DNA of 64,000 nucleotides, from positions 1,178,001 through 1,242,000 of the forward strand of contig JARUHG010000001.1 in NCBI GenBank assembly GCA_031216755.1, read 5' to 3'. Every line of letters starts with the position of its first letter. Positions within the stretch are counted from its first letter, which is position 1. Under the pieces are notes generated by a model, which searched no databases, was not told the DNA's origin, and saw only the letters and a list, made by a program, of their open reading frames with translations. Position numbers and translations under genes: made by a program. Of this stretch, positions 45,392-53,325 are shown one piece after another. The stretch is from Lysobacter arvi (GTDB taxonomy: Bacteria > Pseudomonadota > Gammaproteobacteria > Xanthomonadales > Xanthomonadaceae).

Positions 45392-46003
45392 ATGACGAAT
45401 AGCGAACCGCTGGATCCCACACGCTGGGCTCATTCCTACGATCCCGTCACGCGCGAATACCTCGGTCCGATTCGCGTGTTCCTTTCGGATGCAGACGGTA
45501 CGTACCCGCTTCCGGAGCACGCGGTCGATTTCGCGCCCGGCGCGGCACGCCCCCGCACGACGTTCCGCCTGGAGGACGCGGGTAACGCCTGGATTGCCGT
45601 GCCCGACCACCGCGGCGCCATGTTGTGGGAGAAGGCCACGTGCTTGCCGGCGCCGAACACGTTGCACCTGGGCGAGCGAATTCCAGCGGCACTGACTCCC
45701 GAAATCCCGCACGCGATTGCTCCTGCGGAACCGAAACGCAACGCATGGGATGCAGCCTCCAGCAGCTGGATTCTGATCCCAGATTTCAGTCAACACACGC
45801 TTTGGGACAAGACCACCGGCGCCATGGCCGCTCCCATCGCCGCGGGTGAAAGCTTGCCCGCGCATCTGACCCCCACCGCACCGCCGCCGGACCTTATCGG
45901 CCGCGCGCGTTGGGATGCTGAAACAACCTCTTGGAACGCTATCAGCGAAGCAGTCCCCGACGCCCCCTCGACCCTCTCCAACAACGAACCTGGCGCATCA
46001 TGA
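45392..46003 (+). CDS. fibre-associated protein with tandem repeats (tail fibre assembly-like)
   Basis: A 203-aa protein just after the fibre gene (2-nt gap). Two similar blocks are seen: WIAVPDHRGAMLWEKAT..PAALTP near 65-110 and WILIPDFSQHTLWDKTT..PAHLTP near 125-165. The shared pattern is W-I-x-x-P-D-x5-L-W-x-K-x-T, then P-A-x-L-T-P. The position and the 'WDKTTG' blocks are typical of tail fibre assembly chaperones, but it is longer than P2 gpG. The last 20 residues are polar and low in structure. It overlaps the next gene by 4 nt. Confidence 0.65.
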   Translation: MTNSEPLDPTRWAHSYDPVTREYLGPIRVFLSDADGTYPLPEHAVDFAPGAARPRTTFRLEDAGNAWIAVPDHRGAMLWEKATCLPAPNTLHLGERIPAALTPEIPHAIAPAEPKRNAWDAASSSWILIPDFSQHTLWDKTTGAMAAPIAAGESLPAHLTPTAPPPDLIGRARWDAETTSWNAISEAVPDAPSTLSNNEPGAS

Positions 46004-47010
46004 GACACACCATCCTCTTACCATCTGGCACTTCCGCGGCGCGAAGCTCACCGCACACCGTCAAGAAGAACGAACGTCGCACGTACAGCCTCTTCGTCGA
46101 ATCCGGCGACATGCCGCTCGACGCTCACGTTGCGCTCTGCATCGCCACTCCGGGAGCAGACACGACGATGACGCACCTGACCCAGGCGAGCCCGATCGCA
46201 CAGATTGAGGGTGAGCTGGACGTGATCGCAGTGCGGCAGGCTCGCACCGGTGCACCCTTAGGCGTTTTCGTGCAGGAGGAGTTCGCACCCGCACAGCTGA
46301 TCGCAGGCGGCACCGTTGGCGCATGGTTCGATCCTTCTGACATGAGCACCTTGTTCCAGGATGCCGCCGGCACCATCCCGGTCACGCGGGTCGGCCAACC
46401 TGTTGGCAAGGTCCTCGACAAATCCGGTTGCGGTTGGCACTTGACCCAGGCAACGGCCACACGACGTCCGGTACTGCAGCAGGACGCAAGAGGACGTCGA
46501 TACCTGAAGTTCGACGAGATCGACGATGCCCTCACCACCCCTGCACAAGTGCTTTCGGGTGGCACCCACCTGTTCGCCGTTGGGGCGAAGATCACCCACC
46601 CTTCGCCGTGGGGAACCTACTGCCGCATCGTTTTCGGCGCAGTCGAAAAGCTCTACTTCGCCAAATCAGGAACCCGCAACAGGTTCGAGTTCATTCTCGC
46701 AAACGCGGATGCGGCCGGGCAGTGGGCCACGCCTGTGGGCAGCGGATCCGCCTTCCCAGGAATCGACGACACGATCCACGTTGCTGTTGGCACCGTAAAC
46801 GACGGAACGATCACCTGCCAGCTCAACCGCGCCAAGAACAGCCGAAAGCTCCTGGGCAGCGGGAATTTCAGCGAGACGACGGCGATCGCACTTGGACCTG
46901 GCATGGAATTTTACGGCGCCATGTATATGCGCGGGGACCAGGCGATCTCCGAAGCCTTGATCGAGAACGCCGCACGCACCATTGCTGAAATGACGGGGAC
47001 CACGCTTTGA
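46000..47010 (+). CDS. phage tail-associated protein, lectin-like fold
   Basis: A 336-aa protein. GAWFDPSDMSTLFQDAAGTIPVTRVGQPVGKVLDKSG, near residue 108, is a block found at the head of many phage tail or fibre proteins with a concanavalin/LamG-like fold. The C-terminal ~170 residues are strand-rich (GTYCRIVFGAVEKLYFA, NDGTITCQLNR, MEFYGAMYMRGD). It probably binds surface glycans. ATG 46000 overlaps the preceding stop; alternative start codons upstream are not supported. This gene is not in P2 and is extra to the usual tail set. Confidence 0.65.
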   Translation: MRHTILLPSGTSAARSSPHTVKKNERRTYSLFVESGDMPLDAHVALCIATPGADTTMTHLTQASPIAQIEGELDVIAVRQARTGAPLGVFVQEEFAPAQLIAGGTVGAWFDPSDMSTLFQDAAGTIPVTRVGQPVGKVLDKSGCGWHLTQATATRRPVLQQDARGRRYLKFDEIDDALTTPAQVLSGGTHLFAVGAKITHPSPWGTYCRIVFGAVEKLYFAKSGTRNRFEFILANADAAGQWATPVGSGSAFPGIDDTIHVAVGTVNDGTITCQLNRAKNSRKLLGSGNFSETTAIALGPGMEFYGAMYMRGDQAISEALIENAARTIAEMTGTTL

Positions 47011-47381
47011 ACACCCAAGACTGGACACATCGAACGCTCATCGTGACAGCTGATCTCGCTCCACTCGCGCGCGAACTTGCTTCCCTGTTGAGCCCGGCTG
47101 GCACCGGCATGTTCGAGACTGCGTTGTCACCGAACGGCGAGGAGCCGGCCACGCACTTCATCTCGGCGGGCTTCCTGGAGCCGGCGTTTGGCGAGCTGCT
47201 GCGGGATCCGATCGCCTTCCATGCGGCGTGCGCTGCGGCCGGTTCAAGCGTAGGTGTTGCGCAGTGCGAGAACCTCATCGCTGCCTCAGACGTGAGTGAC
47301 GGAGCGCCTTCCGCCGCCATGACCCGCCTGCGACTTCAGCTGGTCGTCGAGCACGCGGACACAAGTCCGTACGTCGCATAG
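47007..47381 (+). CDS. unknown phage structural-region protein
   Basis: A 124-aa protein (NTQDWTHRTLIVTADLAPLARELASLLS) with a small Ala-rich core and no known motif. The start is TTG at 47007, overlapping the previous stop (TTGA), which suggests coupling; no other start fits. It ends with TAG at 47379-47381, which also begins the late-promoter motif of V. It is presumed to be a fibre-associated protein because it lies between fibre genes and V. Functional identity is unknown. Confidence 0.55.
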   Translation: MNTQDWTHRTLIVTADLAPLARELASLLSPAGTGMFETALSPNGEEPATHFISAGFLEPAFGELLRDPIAFHAACAAAGSSVGVAQCENLIAASDVSDGAPSAAMTRLRLQLVVEHADTSPYVA

Positions 47382-47397
47382 TAAGTAGTGCGATACA
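47379..47397 (+). promoter_or_regulatory. late-promoter activator site upstream of V
   Basis: TAGTAAGTAGTGCGATACA contains AGT-N12-ACA. It matches the site before P at 16 of 19 positions. It begins in the stop codon of the upstream gene and ends 48 bases before the V start, about the same distance as in P (49). It implies that V to D is a separate late operon under the Ogr-like activator. Confidence 0.65.
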
Positions 47398-47445
47398 CGC
47401 GCGCGGGGTCACGCGCCTCGCGCGCATCCGCTGCATCCTGCACGC

Positions 47446-48000
47446 ATGCAAGATGCAGCAGACCTCCCCCGCCTAATGGCCAACATCCTCCGTCTTGGCA
47501 AGGTGGCCAGCGTGGATACTGCGGCCGCAACGTGCCGCGTCGCCATTGGAGAGATCATCACCGCGCCGCTGCCGTGGTTCAGCTTGCGGGCTGGCAGCTC
47601 TGCGACGTGGTCCGCACCGGATATTGGCGAGCAGGTGATGGTTCTCAGCCCGGGAGGCAACTTGGCCGCCGGTGCTGTTCTTCAGGGTCTCTACTGCGAC
47701 ACGAGCCCGCCCCCAGCGGAGGTCCGCTCAGTACACCGCACGCGCTTCGCCGACGGTGCCGTGCTCGACTACGACCACGAAGCGCACGCGCTGCGAGCGC
47801 TCCTGCCAGCCGGCGCCACGGTGTCGATTACCGCCGACGGCGGCATCAAGTTCACCGGCAACGTCAACATCGACGGCGACGTGTCCATCACGGGCAAGGT
47901 GAACGCCGCCGGCGACGTCGTCGGCGCTGGCATCAGCCTGTCGCGACACCCGCACGGCATGATCACGCCTGGCAGCGGCACATCCGGGCCGCCGCAATGA
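47446..48000 (+). CDS. V: baseplate spike protein (P2 gpV-like)
   Basis: A 184-aa spike. An OB-fold-type N-terminus (ANILRLGKVASVDTAAATCRVAIG, WFSLRAGSSATWSAPDIGEQVMVLSPGG) is followed by the repetitive beta-helix tip (SITADGGIKFTGNVNIDGDVSITGKV) and the apex SRHPHG, where the HxH motif binds iron in P2. It pierces the outer membrane. ATG 47446; ATG 47476 is an alternative. It overlaps W by ATGA. Confidence 0.93.
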   Translation: MQDAADLPRLMANILRLGKVASVDTAAATCRVAIGEIITAPLPWFSLRAGSSATWSAPDIGEQVMVLSPGGNLAAGAVLQGLYCDTSPPPAEVRSVHRTRFADGAVLDYDHEAHALRALLPAGATVSITADGGIKFTGNVNIDGDVSITGKVNAAGDVVGAGISLSRHPHGMITPGSGTSGPPQ

Positions 48001-48356
48001 TCGGGATGTCCGCCGCCTGCGGGCGCCCGCTCGCCGGGTCCAAGCACCTGGCGCAGTCGATCGCCACCATCCTCACCACGCCGATGGGCTCGCGCGTCAT
48101 GCGTCGGGACTTCGGCTCGGTGCTGCCCGAGCTGATCGACCAGCCGTTCAACGGCGCCACGCGCGTGCGCATGTACGCCGCGGTCGCCGTCGCGCTGATG
48201 CGCTGGGAACCGCGTCTGCGCCTCACGCGCATCCAGCTTCACCCCGGCAGCGCTCCCGGGCGCTTCGAGCTCGAGCTCGACGGCCTGCGCGCCGACATGC
48301 CCTCCCCGAACCGCCGCGAGCGCCTGCTCGTGCCCCTCACCTTCCGCGCCCCGTAA
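47997..48356 (+). CDS. W: baseplate protein (P2 gpW-like)
   Basis: A 119-aa gp25-like baseplate protein: HLAQSIATILTTPMGSRVMRRDFGSVLPELIDQPFN and RMYAAVAVALMRWEPRLRLTRIQL are the lysozyme-like-fold (gpW/gp25) family pattern. It joins the wedge and hub. ATG 47997 is coupled to V. FI follows after a 9-nt gap. Normal length. Confidence 0.93.
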   Translation: MIGMSAACGRPLAGSKHLAQSIATILTTPMGSRVMRRDFGSVLPELIDQPFNGATRVRMYAAVAVALMRWEPRLRLTRIQLHPGSAPGRFELELDGLRADMPSPNRRERLLVPLTFRAP

Positions 48357-48365
48357 CGGAGAACC

Positions 48366-49535
48366 ATGGCTACCGAATACCACCACGGCGTACGCGTCGT
48401 TGAAATCAGCGAAGGCGTGCGCCCTCTGCGCACCGTCTCCACCGCCGTCATCGGCCTCGTCGCCACGGCGGCGGACGCAGATGCCAGCGCCTTCCCACTC
48501 GACACGCCGGTGCTGATCACCGACATCGACGCGGCGATCGGCAAAGCCGGCACGAAGGGCACGCTCAATGGCGCGCTGCGTGCCATCGCGGATCAAGCCA
48601 AGCCCTTCACGGTCGTCGTGCGCGTCGCTGAAGGCGTCGACGAGGCAACCACCAGCACGAAGGTCGTCGGCGGGTACGCAAACGGCCGATACACCGGCAT
48701 GCAAGCGCTGCTGTCTGCGCAAGCCGCGGTCGGGGTGAAGCCGCGCATCCTCGGCGCGCCGGGCCTCGACACGCAGGCTGTGGCCGTAGCGCTCGCGACG
48801 CTCGCGCAGAAGCTGCGCGGCTTCGCGTACGTCAGCGGCGGGGCCAGCAAGACGCGCGACCAGGTCATCACGTACCGCAACGCGTTCTCGCAGCGTGAGC
48901 TGATGCTCATCTGGCCGGACTTCCTCGCGTGGGACACCGTCACCAGCAAGACCGCGCCTTCGTACGCTGTCGCCCGCGCGCTCGGCCTGCGCGCGCGCAT
49001 CGACGAGGAACAGGGCTGGCACAAGACGCTCTCCAACGTGCCGGTGAACGGCGTCACAGGCTTGAGCGCCGACGTCTTCTGGGACCTGCAGGACCCGGCC
49101 ACGGACGCCGGCATGCTCAACGCCAAGCAGATCACCACGCTCGTGGCGCACAACGGGTTCCGCTTCTGGGGCTCGCGCACGTGCTCCGGTGACCCGCTCT
49201 TCCCGTTCGAGAACTACACGCGCACCGCGCAGGTGCTGGCCGACACCATCGCCGAGGGAATGCTGTGGGCGGTCGACAAGCCGCTGCACCCCAGCCTGGT
49301 GCGCGACATCGTCGAAACGGTCAACGCGAAGTTCCGAGAGCTGAAAGCCTCCGGCTACATCCTCGATGCGAACTGCTGGTACGACGAGGCCGTCAACACC
49401 GCCGTGACGCTGAAGGAAGGAAAGCTCACGCTGGACTACGACTACACCCCGGTGCCGCCGCTGGAGAACCTGCTGTTCCGCCAACGCATCACGGACCGCT
49501 ACTTCACCGACTTCGCCCTCGGCGTCAACGCATAA
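48366..49535 (+). CDS. FI: contractile tail sheath protein (P2 gpFI-like)
   Basis: A 389-aa sheath subunit. MATEYHHGVRVVEISEGVRPLRTVSTAVIGLVATA at the start; DFLAWDTVTSKTAPSYAVARALGLRARIDEEQGWHKTLSNVPVNGVTG and WGSRTCSGDPLFPFENYTRTAQVL later are sheath hallmarks. It contracts to drive the tube. GGAG precedes the ATG at 48366. Normal length; paired with FII. Confidence 0.97.
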   Translation: MATEYHHGVRVVEISEGVRPLRTVSTAVIGLVATAADADASAFPLDTPVLITDIDAAIGKAGTKGTLNGALRAIADQAKPFTVVVRVAEGVDEATTSTKVVGGYANGRYTGMQALLSAQAAVGVKPRILGAPGLDTQAVAVALATLAQKLRGFAYVSGGASKTRDQVITYRNAFSQRELMLIWPDFLAWDTVTSKTAPSYAVARALGLRARIDEEQGWHKTLSNVPVNGVTGLSADVFWDLQDPATDAGMLNAKQITTLVAHNGFRFWGSRTCSGDPLFPFENYTRTAQVLADTIAEGMLWAVDKPLHPSLVRDIVETVNAKFRELKASGYILDANCWYDEAVNTAVTLKEGKLTLDYDYTPVPPLENLLFRQRITDRYFTDFALGVNA

Positions 49536-49550
49536 CCGGAGCCGCATGCC

Positions 49551-50060
49551 ATGGCAATGCCGCGCAAACTGAAATTCTTCAACACCTTCATCGACGGCAG
49601 CTCCTACCTGGGCGAGTGCGTCGAACTCACGCTTCCGACGCTCAGCCGCACCATGGAGGATTACCGCGCCGGCGGCATGAGCGGCCCGGTCAAGGTCGAC
49701 CTCGGCCAGGAAGCCATCGAGCTTGAGGCGACGTTCGGCGGCTTGATGCGGCCGATCCTGCGGCAGTATGCGGCGGCTCGACACGACGCCGTAGCGCTGC
49801 GCTTCGCCGGCGCGTACCAGCGTGACGACAACGGCTCGGTGCAGTCCGTCGAGATCGTCGTGCGCGGTCGCTGGTCCGAGATCGAGCCCGGTAGCGCCAA
49901 GGGCGGTGAGGACACCGAGTTCAAGAGCAAGCTCGCCTGCAGCTATTACAAGCTCATCGTGGATGGTCGCGAAGAGATCGAGATCGACCTGCTCAACATG
50001 ATCGAGCGCATCGACGGCGTCGACCGGCTCGCCGAGCACCGCCGCGCGATCGGCGCCTAA
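49551..50060 (+). CDS. FII: tail tube protein (P2 gpFII-like)
   Basis: A 169-aa tube subunit: MPRKLKFFNTFIDGSSYLGECVELTLPTLSRTMEDYRAGGMSGPVKVDLGQEAIELEATFGG and KSKLACSYYKLIVDGREEIEIDLLNMIERIDG. Standard gpFII size. It forms the inner tube, assembled on the tape measure. ATG 49551. Confidence 0.97.
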   Translation: MAMPRKLKFFNTFIDGSSYLGECVELTLPTLSRTMEDYRAGGMSGPVKVDLGQEAIELEATFGGLMRPILRQYAAARHDAVALRFAGAYQRDDNGSVQSVEIVVRGRWSEIEPGSAKGGEDTEFKSKLACSYYKLIVDGREEIEIDLLNMIERIDGVDRLAEHRRAIGA

Positions 50061-50086
50061 TCACCCCTTCCCTCTCAGGAACCGCA

Positions 50087-50410
50087 ATGACCCAGCCTTC
50101 CAATCCGTCGCCCTCGCGCGACACCGTGGATATCGTCCTCGATACTCCGATCACCCGCGGCGACCTCGTGCTGCAGGGCATCGCCCTGCGTCGGCCCAAA
50201 GCCGGCGAACTGCGCGGCATCGCGCTCGCCGACGTGCTGCGCCTGGATGTATCCGCACTTCAGCAGCTGCTGCCGCGCATCACGTCGCCGGCACTCACCA
50301 CCCACGACGTGCAGCAGCTCGAACTGCCCGACCTCATGGCGATCGGCACCGAGGTCGTGAGTTTTTTTCTGACGAAGTCCCAGCGGGAGGCCGCCTCCCC
50401 CGACGCGTAG
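50087..50410 (+). CDS. E: tail assembly chaperone E (P2 gpE-like)
   Basis: A 107-aa protein: TVDIVLDTPITRGDLVLQGIALRRPKAGELRGIALADVLRLDVSALQQLLPRIT fits the tail assembly chaperone E family. It lies between tube and tape-measure genes. A run of seven T at 50362-50368 lets some ribosomes slip to the -1 frame and make the E+E' fusion (149 aa). E and E+E' load the tape measure during tube assembly. Confidence 0.93.
   Translation: MTQPSNPSPSRDTVDIVLDTPITRGDLVLQGIALRRPKAGELRGIALADVLRLDVSALQQLLPRITSPALTTHDVQQLELPDLMAIGTEVVSFFLTKSQREAASPDA
50362..50368 (+). promoter_or_regulatory. -1 programmed ribosomal frameshift site (TTTTTTT)
   Basis: The zero-frame reading is AGT-TTT-TTT-CTG. Slipping back one base after the two Phe codons gives TCT-GAC-GAA, and the -1 frame stays open from here through the start of the E' frame (ATG 50419) to 50535. 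It matches the E/E+E' rule of P2 and the G/GT rule of lambda; P2 uses TTTTTTG. Confidence 0.88.
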
Positions 50411-50418
50411 AAGACGCG

Positions 50419-50535
50419 ATGGCCGATATCGCGGTGGTCTTCCATTGGGAGCCCGCCGCGATGGCCGACCTGGGCGTGGGCGAACTGATGGAGTGGCGCG
50501 AACGCGCCCGGGAAAGATGTGGAGCCGAGAAGTGA
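50419..50535 (+). CDS. GpE' extension (made as E+E' fusion)
   Basis: A 38-residue frame, MADIAVVFHWEP..GELMEWRERARE. This is the Phage_P2_GpE family (typical MADIA..FHW). It is too short to be a typical free gene and is entered in the -1 frame from E, so the natural product is the 149-aa E+E' fusion; the ATG at 50419 lies inside the fused reading and may also be used. Stop TGA at 50533-50535. Confidence 0.85.
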   Translation: MADIAVVFHWEPAAMADLGVGELMEWRERARERCGAEK

Positions 50536-50547
50536 TAGCCTGCACGT

Positions 50548-50685
50548 ATGACCTTCTGGACCGACATCCTGATCGGCGCGGCGCTCATCGCGGCGTTGGT
50601 CGTCTTCGTGCTGATGCTCATCGGCGCGCCCATGCTGTTCGCGTCCATCGGCATGGATCTTCTCGGCGGTCGTCGGCGCCGCTGA
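50548..50685 (+). CDS. small phage membrane protein, 45 aa
   Basis: A 45-aa frame: MTFWTDILIGAALIAALVVF, one 20-plus-residue membrane helix, then a C-terminal GGRRRR. It lies 12 nt after E' and 24 nt before the tape-measure start, with the same strand. Its ribosome site is weak. Position and shape suggest a real short gene (small membrane protein beside the tape measure); function unknown. Confidence 0.55.
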   Translation: MTFWTDILIGAALIAALVVFVLMLIGAPMLFASIGMDLLGGRRRR

Positions 50686-50709
50686 CAGACCGCAACCGGA
50701 GCGCCTGAC

Positions 50710-53316
50710 ATGGCCTCCGGCGACCTCAAGCTCCAGATCCTGCTGGATACGATCGATCGCGTATCCGGCCCCCTCAAGAAGATCCAGGGCGGAAGCTCCG
50801 CCGCCGCACGTGCGCTGAAGGGCACCCAGGCCGCGCTGCGTGGTCTCAATGCGCTTCAGCAGGACATTCGCGGCTTCCGCGAGCTGGAAAGCCAGCTCGC
50901 CTCGACGTCGAACAAGCTGGTCGCCGCGCGGCGCCAATACCGTCAGCTCAGCGATGTCATCAACGCCGCCGAAGCGCCGACGAAGGAGCAGATTGCCGCG
51001 CTTCGCGAACAGGGCGCGCAGGTCGGCAAACTGGCCGCGCAGCAGAAGCGGCTACAGACCGAGTTGACCTCTTCCAGCGCGGCGCTGCGTCGCGCGGGAC
51101 TCGACACTTCGCGGCTCGGCGTGCATGAGCGCGAACTGCAGCAAGGCATCGAGAAGGCGAACCGCGCGCTCGACCAGCAGCGAGCGCGACTCGACAAGCT
51201 CCGTGCCGCGCAGGCGCGCATGAAGTCCATTCACAACGCGGGCAAGACGCTTGCGATGCACGGCGCCGGCGGCATCGCGGCCGGCACGGTGGCCGTTCGC
51301 AACACGCTTGCACCTGTCGCCGCATTCGCCAAGCAGGAGGACGCCGCAGCGCAGCTGCGCGCCTCCATGATGGCCGCCGGCGGCAAGGTGCTGCCCGAAT
51401 ACCAGGCGATCGGCGCACTCGCCCAGCAGCTCGGCAATCGCCTGCCAGGTACGACCGCCGACTTCTACGAGATGATGACCATGCTGCGGCGGCAGGGCAT
51501 GTCCGGCAAGGCCATTCTCGGCGGGCTCGGCGAGGCCACCGCCTACATCGGCGTGCAGCTCAAAATGGGATACGGCGAAGCGGCCGAGTTCGCCGCCAAG
51601 CTGCAGGACGCCACGCGGACAAGCGAACGCGACATGCTCAAGCTCGCGGACACCATCCAGCGCGGGTTCTATCTCGGTGTCGATCCCGACAACATGCTGC
51701 AGGGCTTCAGCAAGCTCTCGCCGGCGATGGACGTGCTGAAGGTGCAAGGCATCGAAGCCACCAAAGCGTTCGCGCCGTTACTGGTGATGGCGGACCAGGC
51801 CGGCATGGCGGGCGAGCAGGCGGGCAACGCGTACCGCAAGGTTTTCCAGGGCGCTATGGACGCGGCGAAGGTCGGCAAGGCCAACGGCCTGATCCAAAAC
51901 ACCGGCATCAAGCTCGACTTCACCGATGGCAAGGGCGAGTTCGGCGGTCTCGACCAGCTGTTCGCGCAGCTCAAGCGGTTGGAGTCGCTCAACACGCAGG
52001 ATCGGCTGGCCGTGCTGAAGAAGCTGTTCGGCGACGACGCCGAAACGCTGCAGGTCGTCTCGCTGATGATCTCGAAAGGCGCCGCCGGGTACGCCGAGGT
52101 CCAGGCCAAGCTGGCCGCGCAGGCGAGCCAGGAAGAGCGCATCAACAGCCAGCTGGGCACGCTCAGCAACCTGTGGGAAGCCACGACGGGCACCTTCGGC
52201 AACGTGCTGGCAGCGTTCGGCCAAAGCGCGGAGCCTGAGCTCAAGGCGATCGCGAGCTGGCTCGGCAGCGTGGCCGAACGCGTGCAGCGCTGGGTGAAGG
52301 AAAACCCCGTGTTCGCCGCGACCTTGTTCAAGATCGCCGCCGGCGCGGCGCTCCTGGTCACGGTACTGGGCGGTGCCGCGCTGGCGCTGGGCACCATGCT
52401 GATGCCCTTCGCGGGACTCCAGATGGCGCTGACGACAGCGGCGCCGTTGTTGGGGATCGTCGCGAAAGCCGTGCTCGGCTTCGGCAATACCATCCTGGGC
52501 GCGCTGCGCACGATCGGTATGGCACTGGCCGCGAACCCGATCGGACTGGCGCTGATGCTCATCGCCACCGTCGCATACGTCATCTGGCGCAACTGGGACA
52601 CGCTGGGCCCGATGTTTGCCGCGCTGTGGGCACGCATCGTCGCGGGCCTGCAGGTCGCAGCGGCGTGGCTGGGCGGCATCTGGGAACGCATCAAAGCCGC
52701 CGCCGCGGGCGCCTGGACCGCGCTCGTCGGCCTGGTGACCGGCCTCGGTGAGCGGATGCGCGCTGGCCTGTCGCTGGCATGGACCGCAATCAAGCTGGTG
52801 CTGCTCGGCTGGCCTGCCTTCATGCTGCAGCTGGGTGTCGACCTGGTCGCGGGGCTGGTCAACGGCATCAGCTCGCGCGTGACAGCAGTCACCGAGGCCA
52901 TCCGCTCGGTCGGCAGCGCCGCGATCGGCGGGCTCAAGACGATGCTCGGCATCCACAGCCCTTCGCGCGTCTTCGCGACACTCGGCGACTACACCATGCA
53001 GGGCTTCGCTGGTGGGCTCCAACGCAGCGCGAGCGAGCCGCTGGCGCGCCTGGGCGCGTTCGGTGATCGCCTGCGCACGGCCGGCGCCCGGCTTGCGATC
53101 ACCGCGGCCGCAACGCCGGCGATGGCGCTGGACACGCGGCCGCCGCTCTCCGGGGCCGCTGGCGCAGCGCCGGCGGCGTCGGTGCACTACGAGATCCACA
53201 TCCACGCCGCGCCGGGCATGGACGCGCAGGCGCTCGCCCGCGCGGTTTCCGCCGAACTCGACCGGCGCGAGCAAGCGGCCGCCGCGCGTCGCCGCTCCGC
53301 CTTCGTCGACTACTGA
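50710..53316 (+). CDS. T: tape measure protein (P2 gpT-like)
   Basis: An 868-aa tape measure that sets tail length. A helical, Gln/Ala/Arg-rich N-terminal half (about 50-180, coiled coil), a globular part (about 200-500) with YGEAAEFAAKLQDATRTSERDMLKLADTIQRG, membrane-like stretches (about 535-625), an Ala-rich stretch with Trp repeats, then IHSPSRVFATLGDYTMQGFAGGL near the end, a motif of P2-like tape measures. At 868 residues it is typical. The long repetitive helical parts are the ruler. Confidence 0.95.
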   Translation: MASGDLKLQILLDTIDRVSGPLKKIQGGSSAAARALKGTQAALRGLNALQQDIRGFRELESQLASTSNKLVAARRQYRQLSDVINAAEAPTKEQIAALREQGAQVGKLAAQQKRLQTELTSSSAALRRAGLDTSRLGVHERELQQGIEKANRALDQQRARLDKLRAAQARMKSIHNAGKTLAMHGAGGIAAGTVAVRNTLAPVAAFAKQEDAAAQLRASMMAAGGKVLPEYQAIGALAQQLGNRLPGTTADFYEMMTMLRRQGMSGKAILGGLGEATAYIGVQLKMGYGEAAEFAAKLQDATRTSERDMLKLADTIQRGFYLGVDPDNMLQGFSKLSPAMDVLKVQGIEATKAFAPLLVMADQAGMAGEQAGNAYRKVFQGAMDAAKVGKANGLIQNTGIKLDFTDGKGEFGGLDQLFAQLKRLESLNTQDRLAVLKKLFGDDAETLQVVSLMISKGAAGYAEVQAKLAAQASQEERINSQLGTLSNLWEATTGTFGNVLAAFGQSAEPELKAIASWLGSVAERVQRWVKENPVFAATLFKIAAGAALLVTVLGGAALALGTMLMPFAGLQMALTTAAPLLGIVAKAVLGFGNTILGALRTIGMALAANPIGLALMLIATVAYVIWRNWDTLGPMFAALWARIVAGLQVAAAWLGGIWERIKAAAAGAWTALVGLVTGLGERMRAGLSLAWTAIKLVLLGWPAFMLQLGVDLVAGLVNGISSRVTAVTEAIRSVGSAAIGGLKTMLGIHSPSRVFATLGDYTMQGFAGGLQRSASEPLARLGAFGDRLRTAGARLAITAAATPAMALDTRPPLSGAAGAAPAASVHYEIHIHAAPGMDAQALARAVSAELDRREQAAAARRRSAFVDY

Positions 53317-53325
53317 GCCACCGCC

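Noticed and set aside
45138-45395. Plus-strand frame at the end of the fibre gene
   Set aside because: Arg/His-rich alternative frame of the repetitive fibre tip with no own signal.
50419-50535. E' as a simple independent gene
   Set aside because: It is in the correct -1 frame to be read from E with no stop between, so fusion by frameshift is the better explanation, though internal initiation cannot be excluded.
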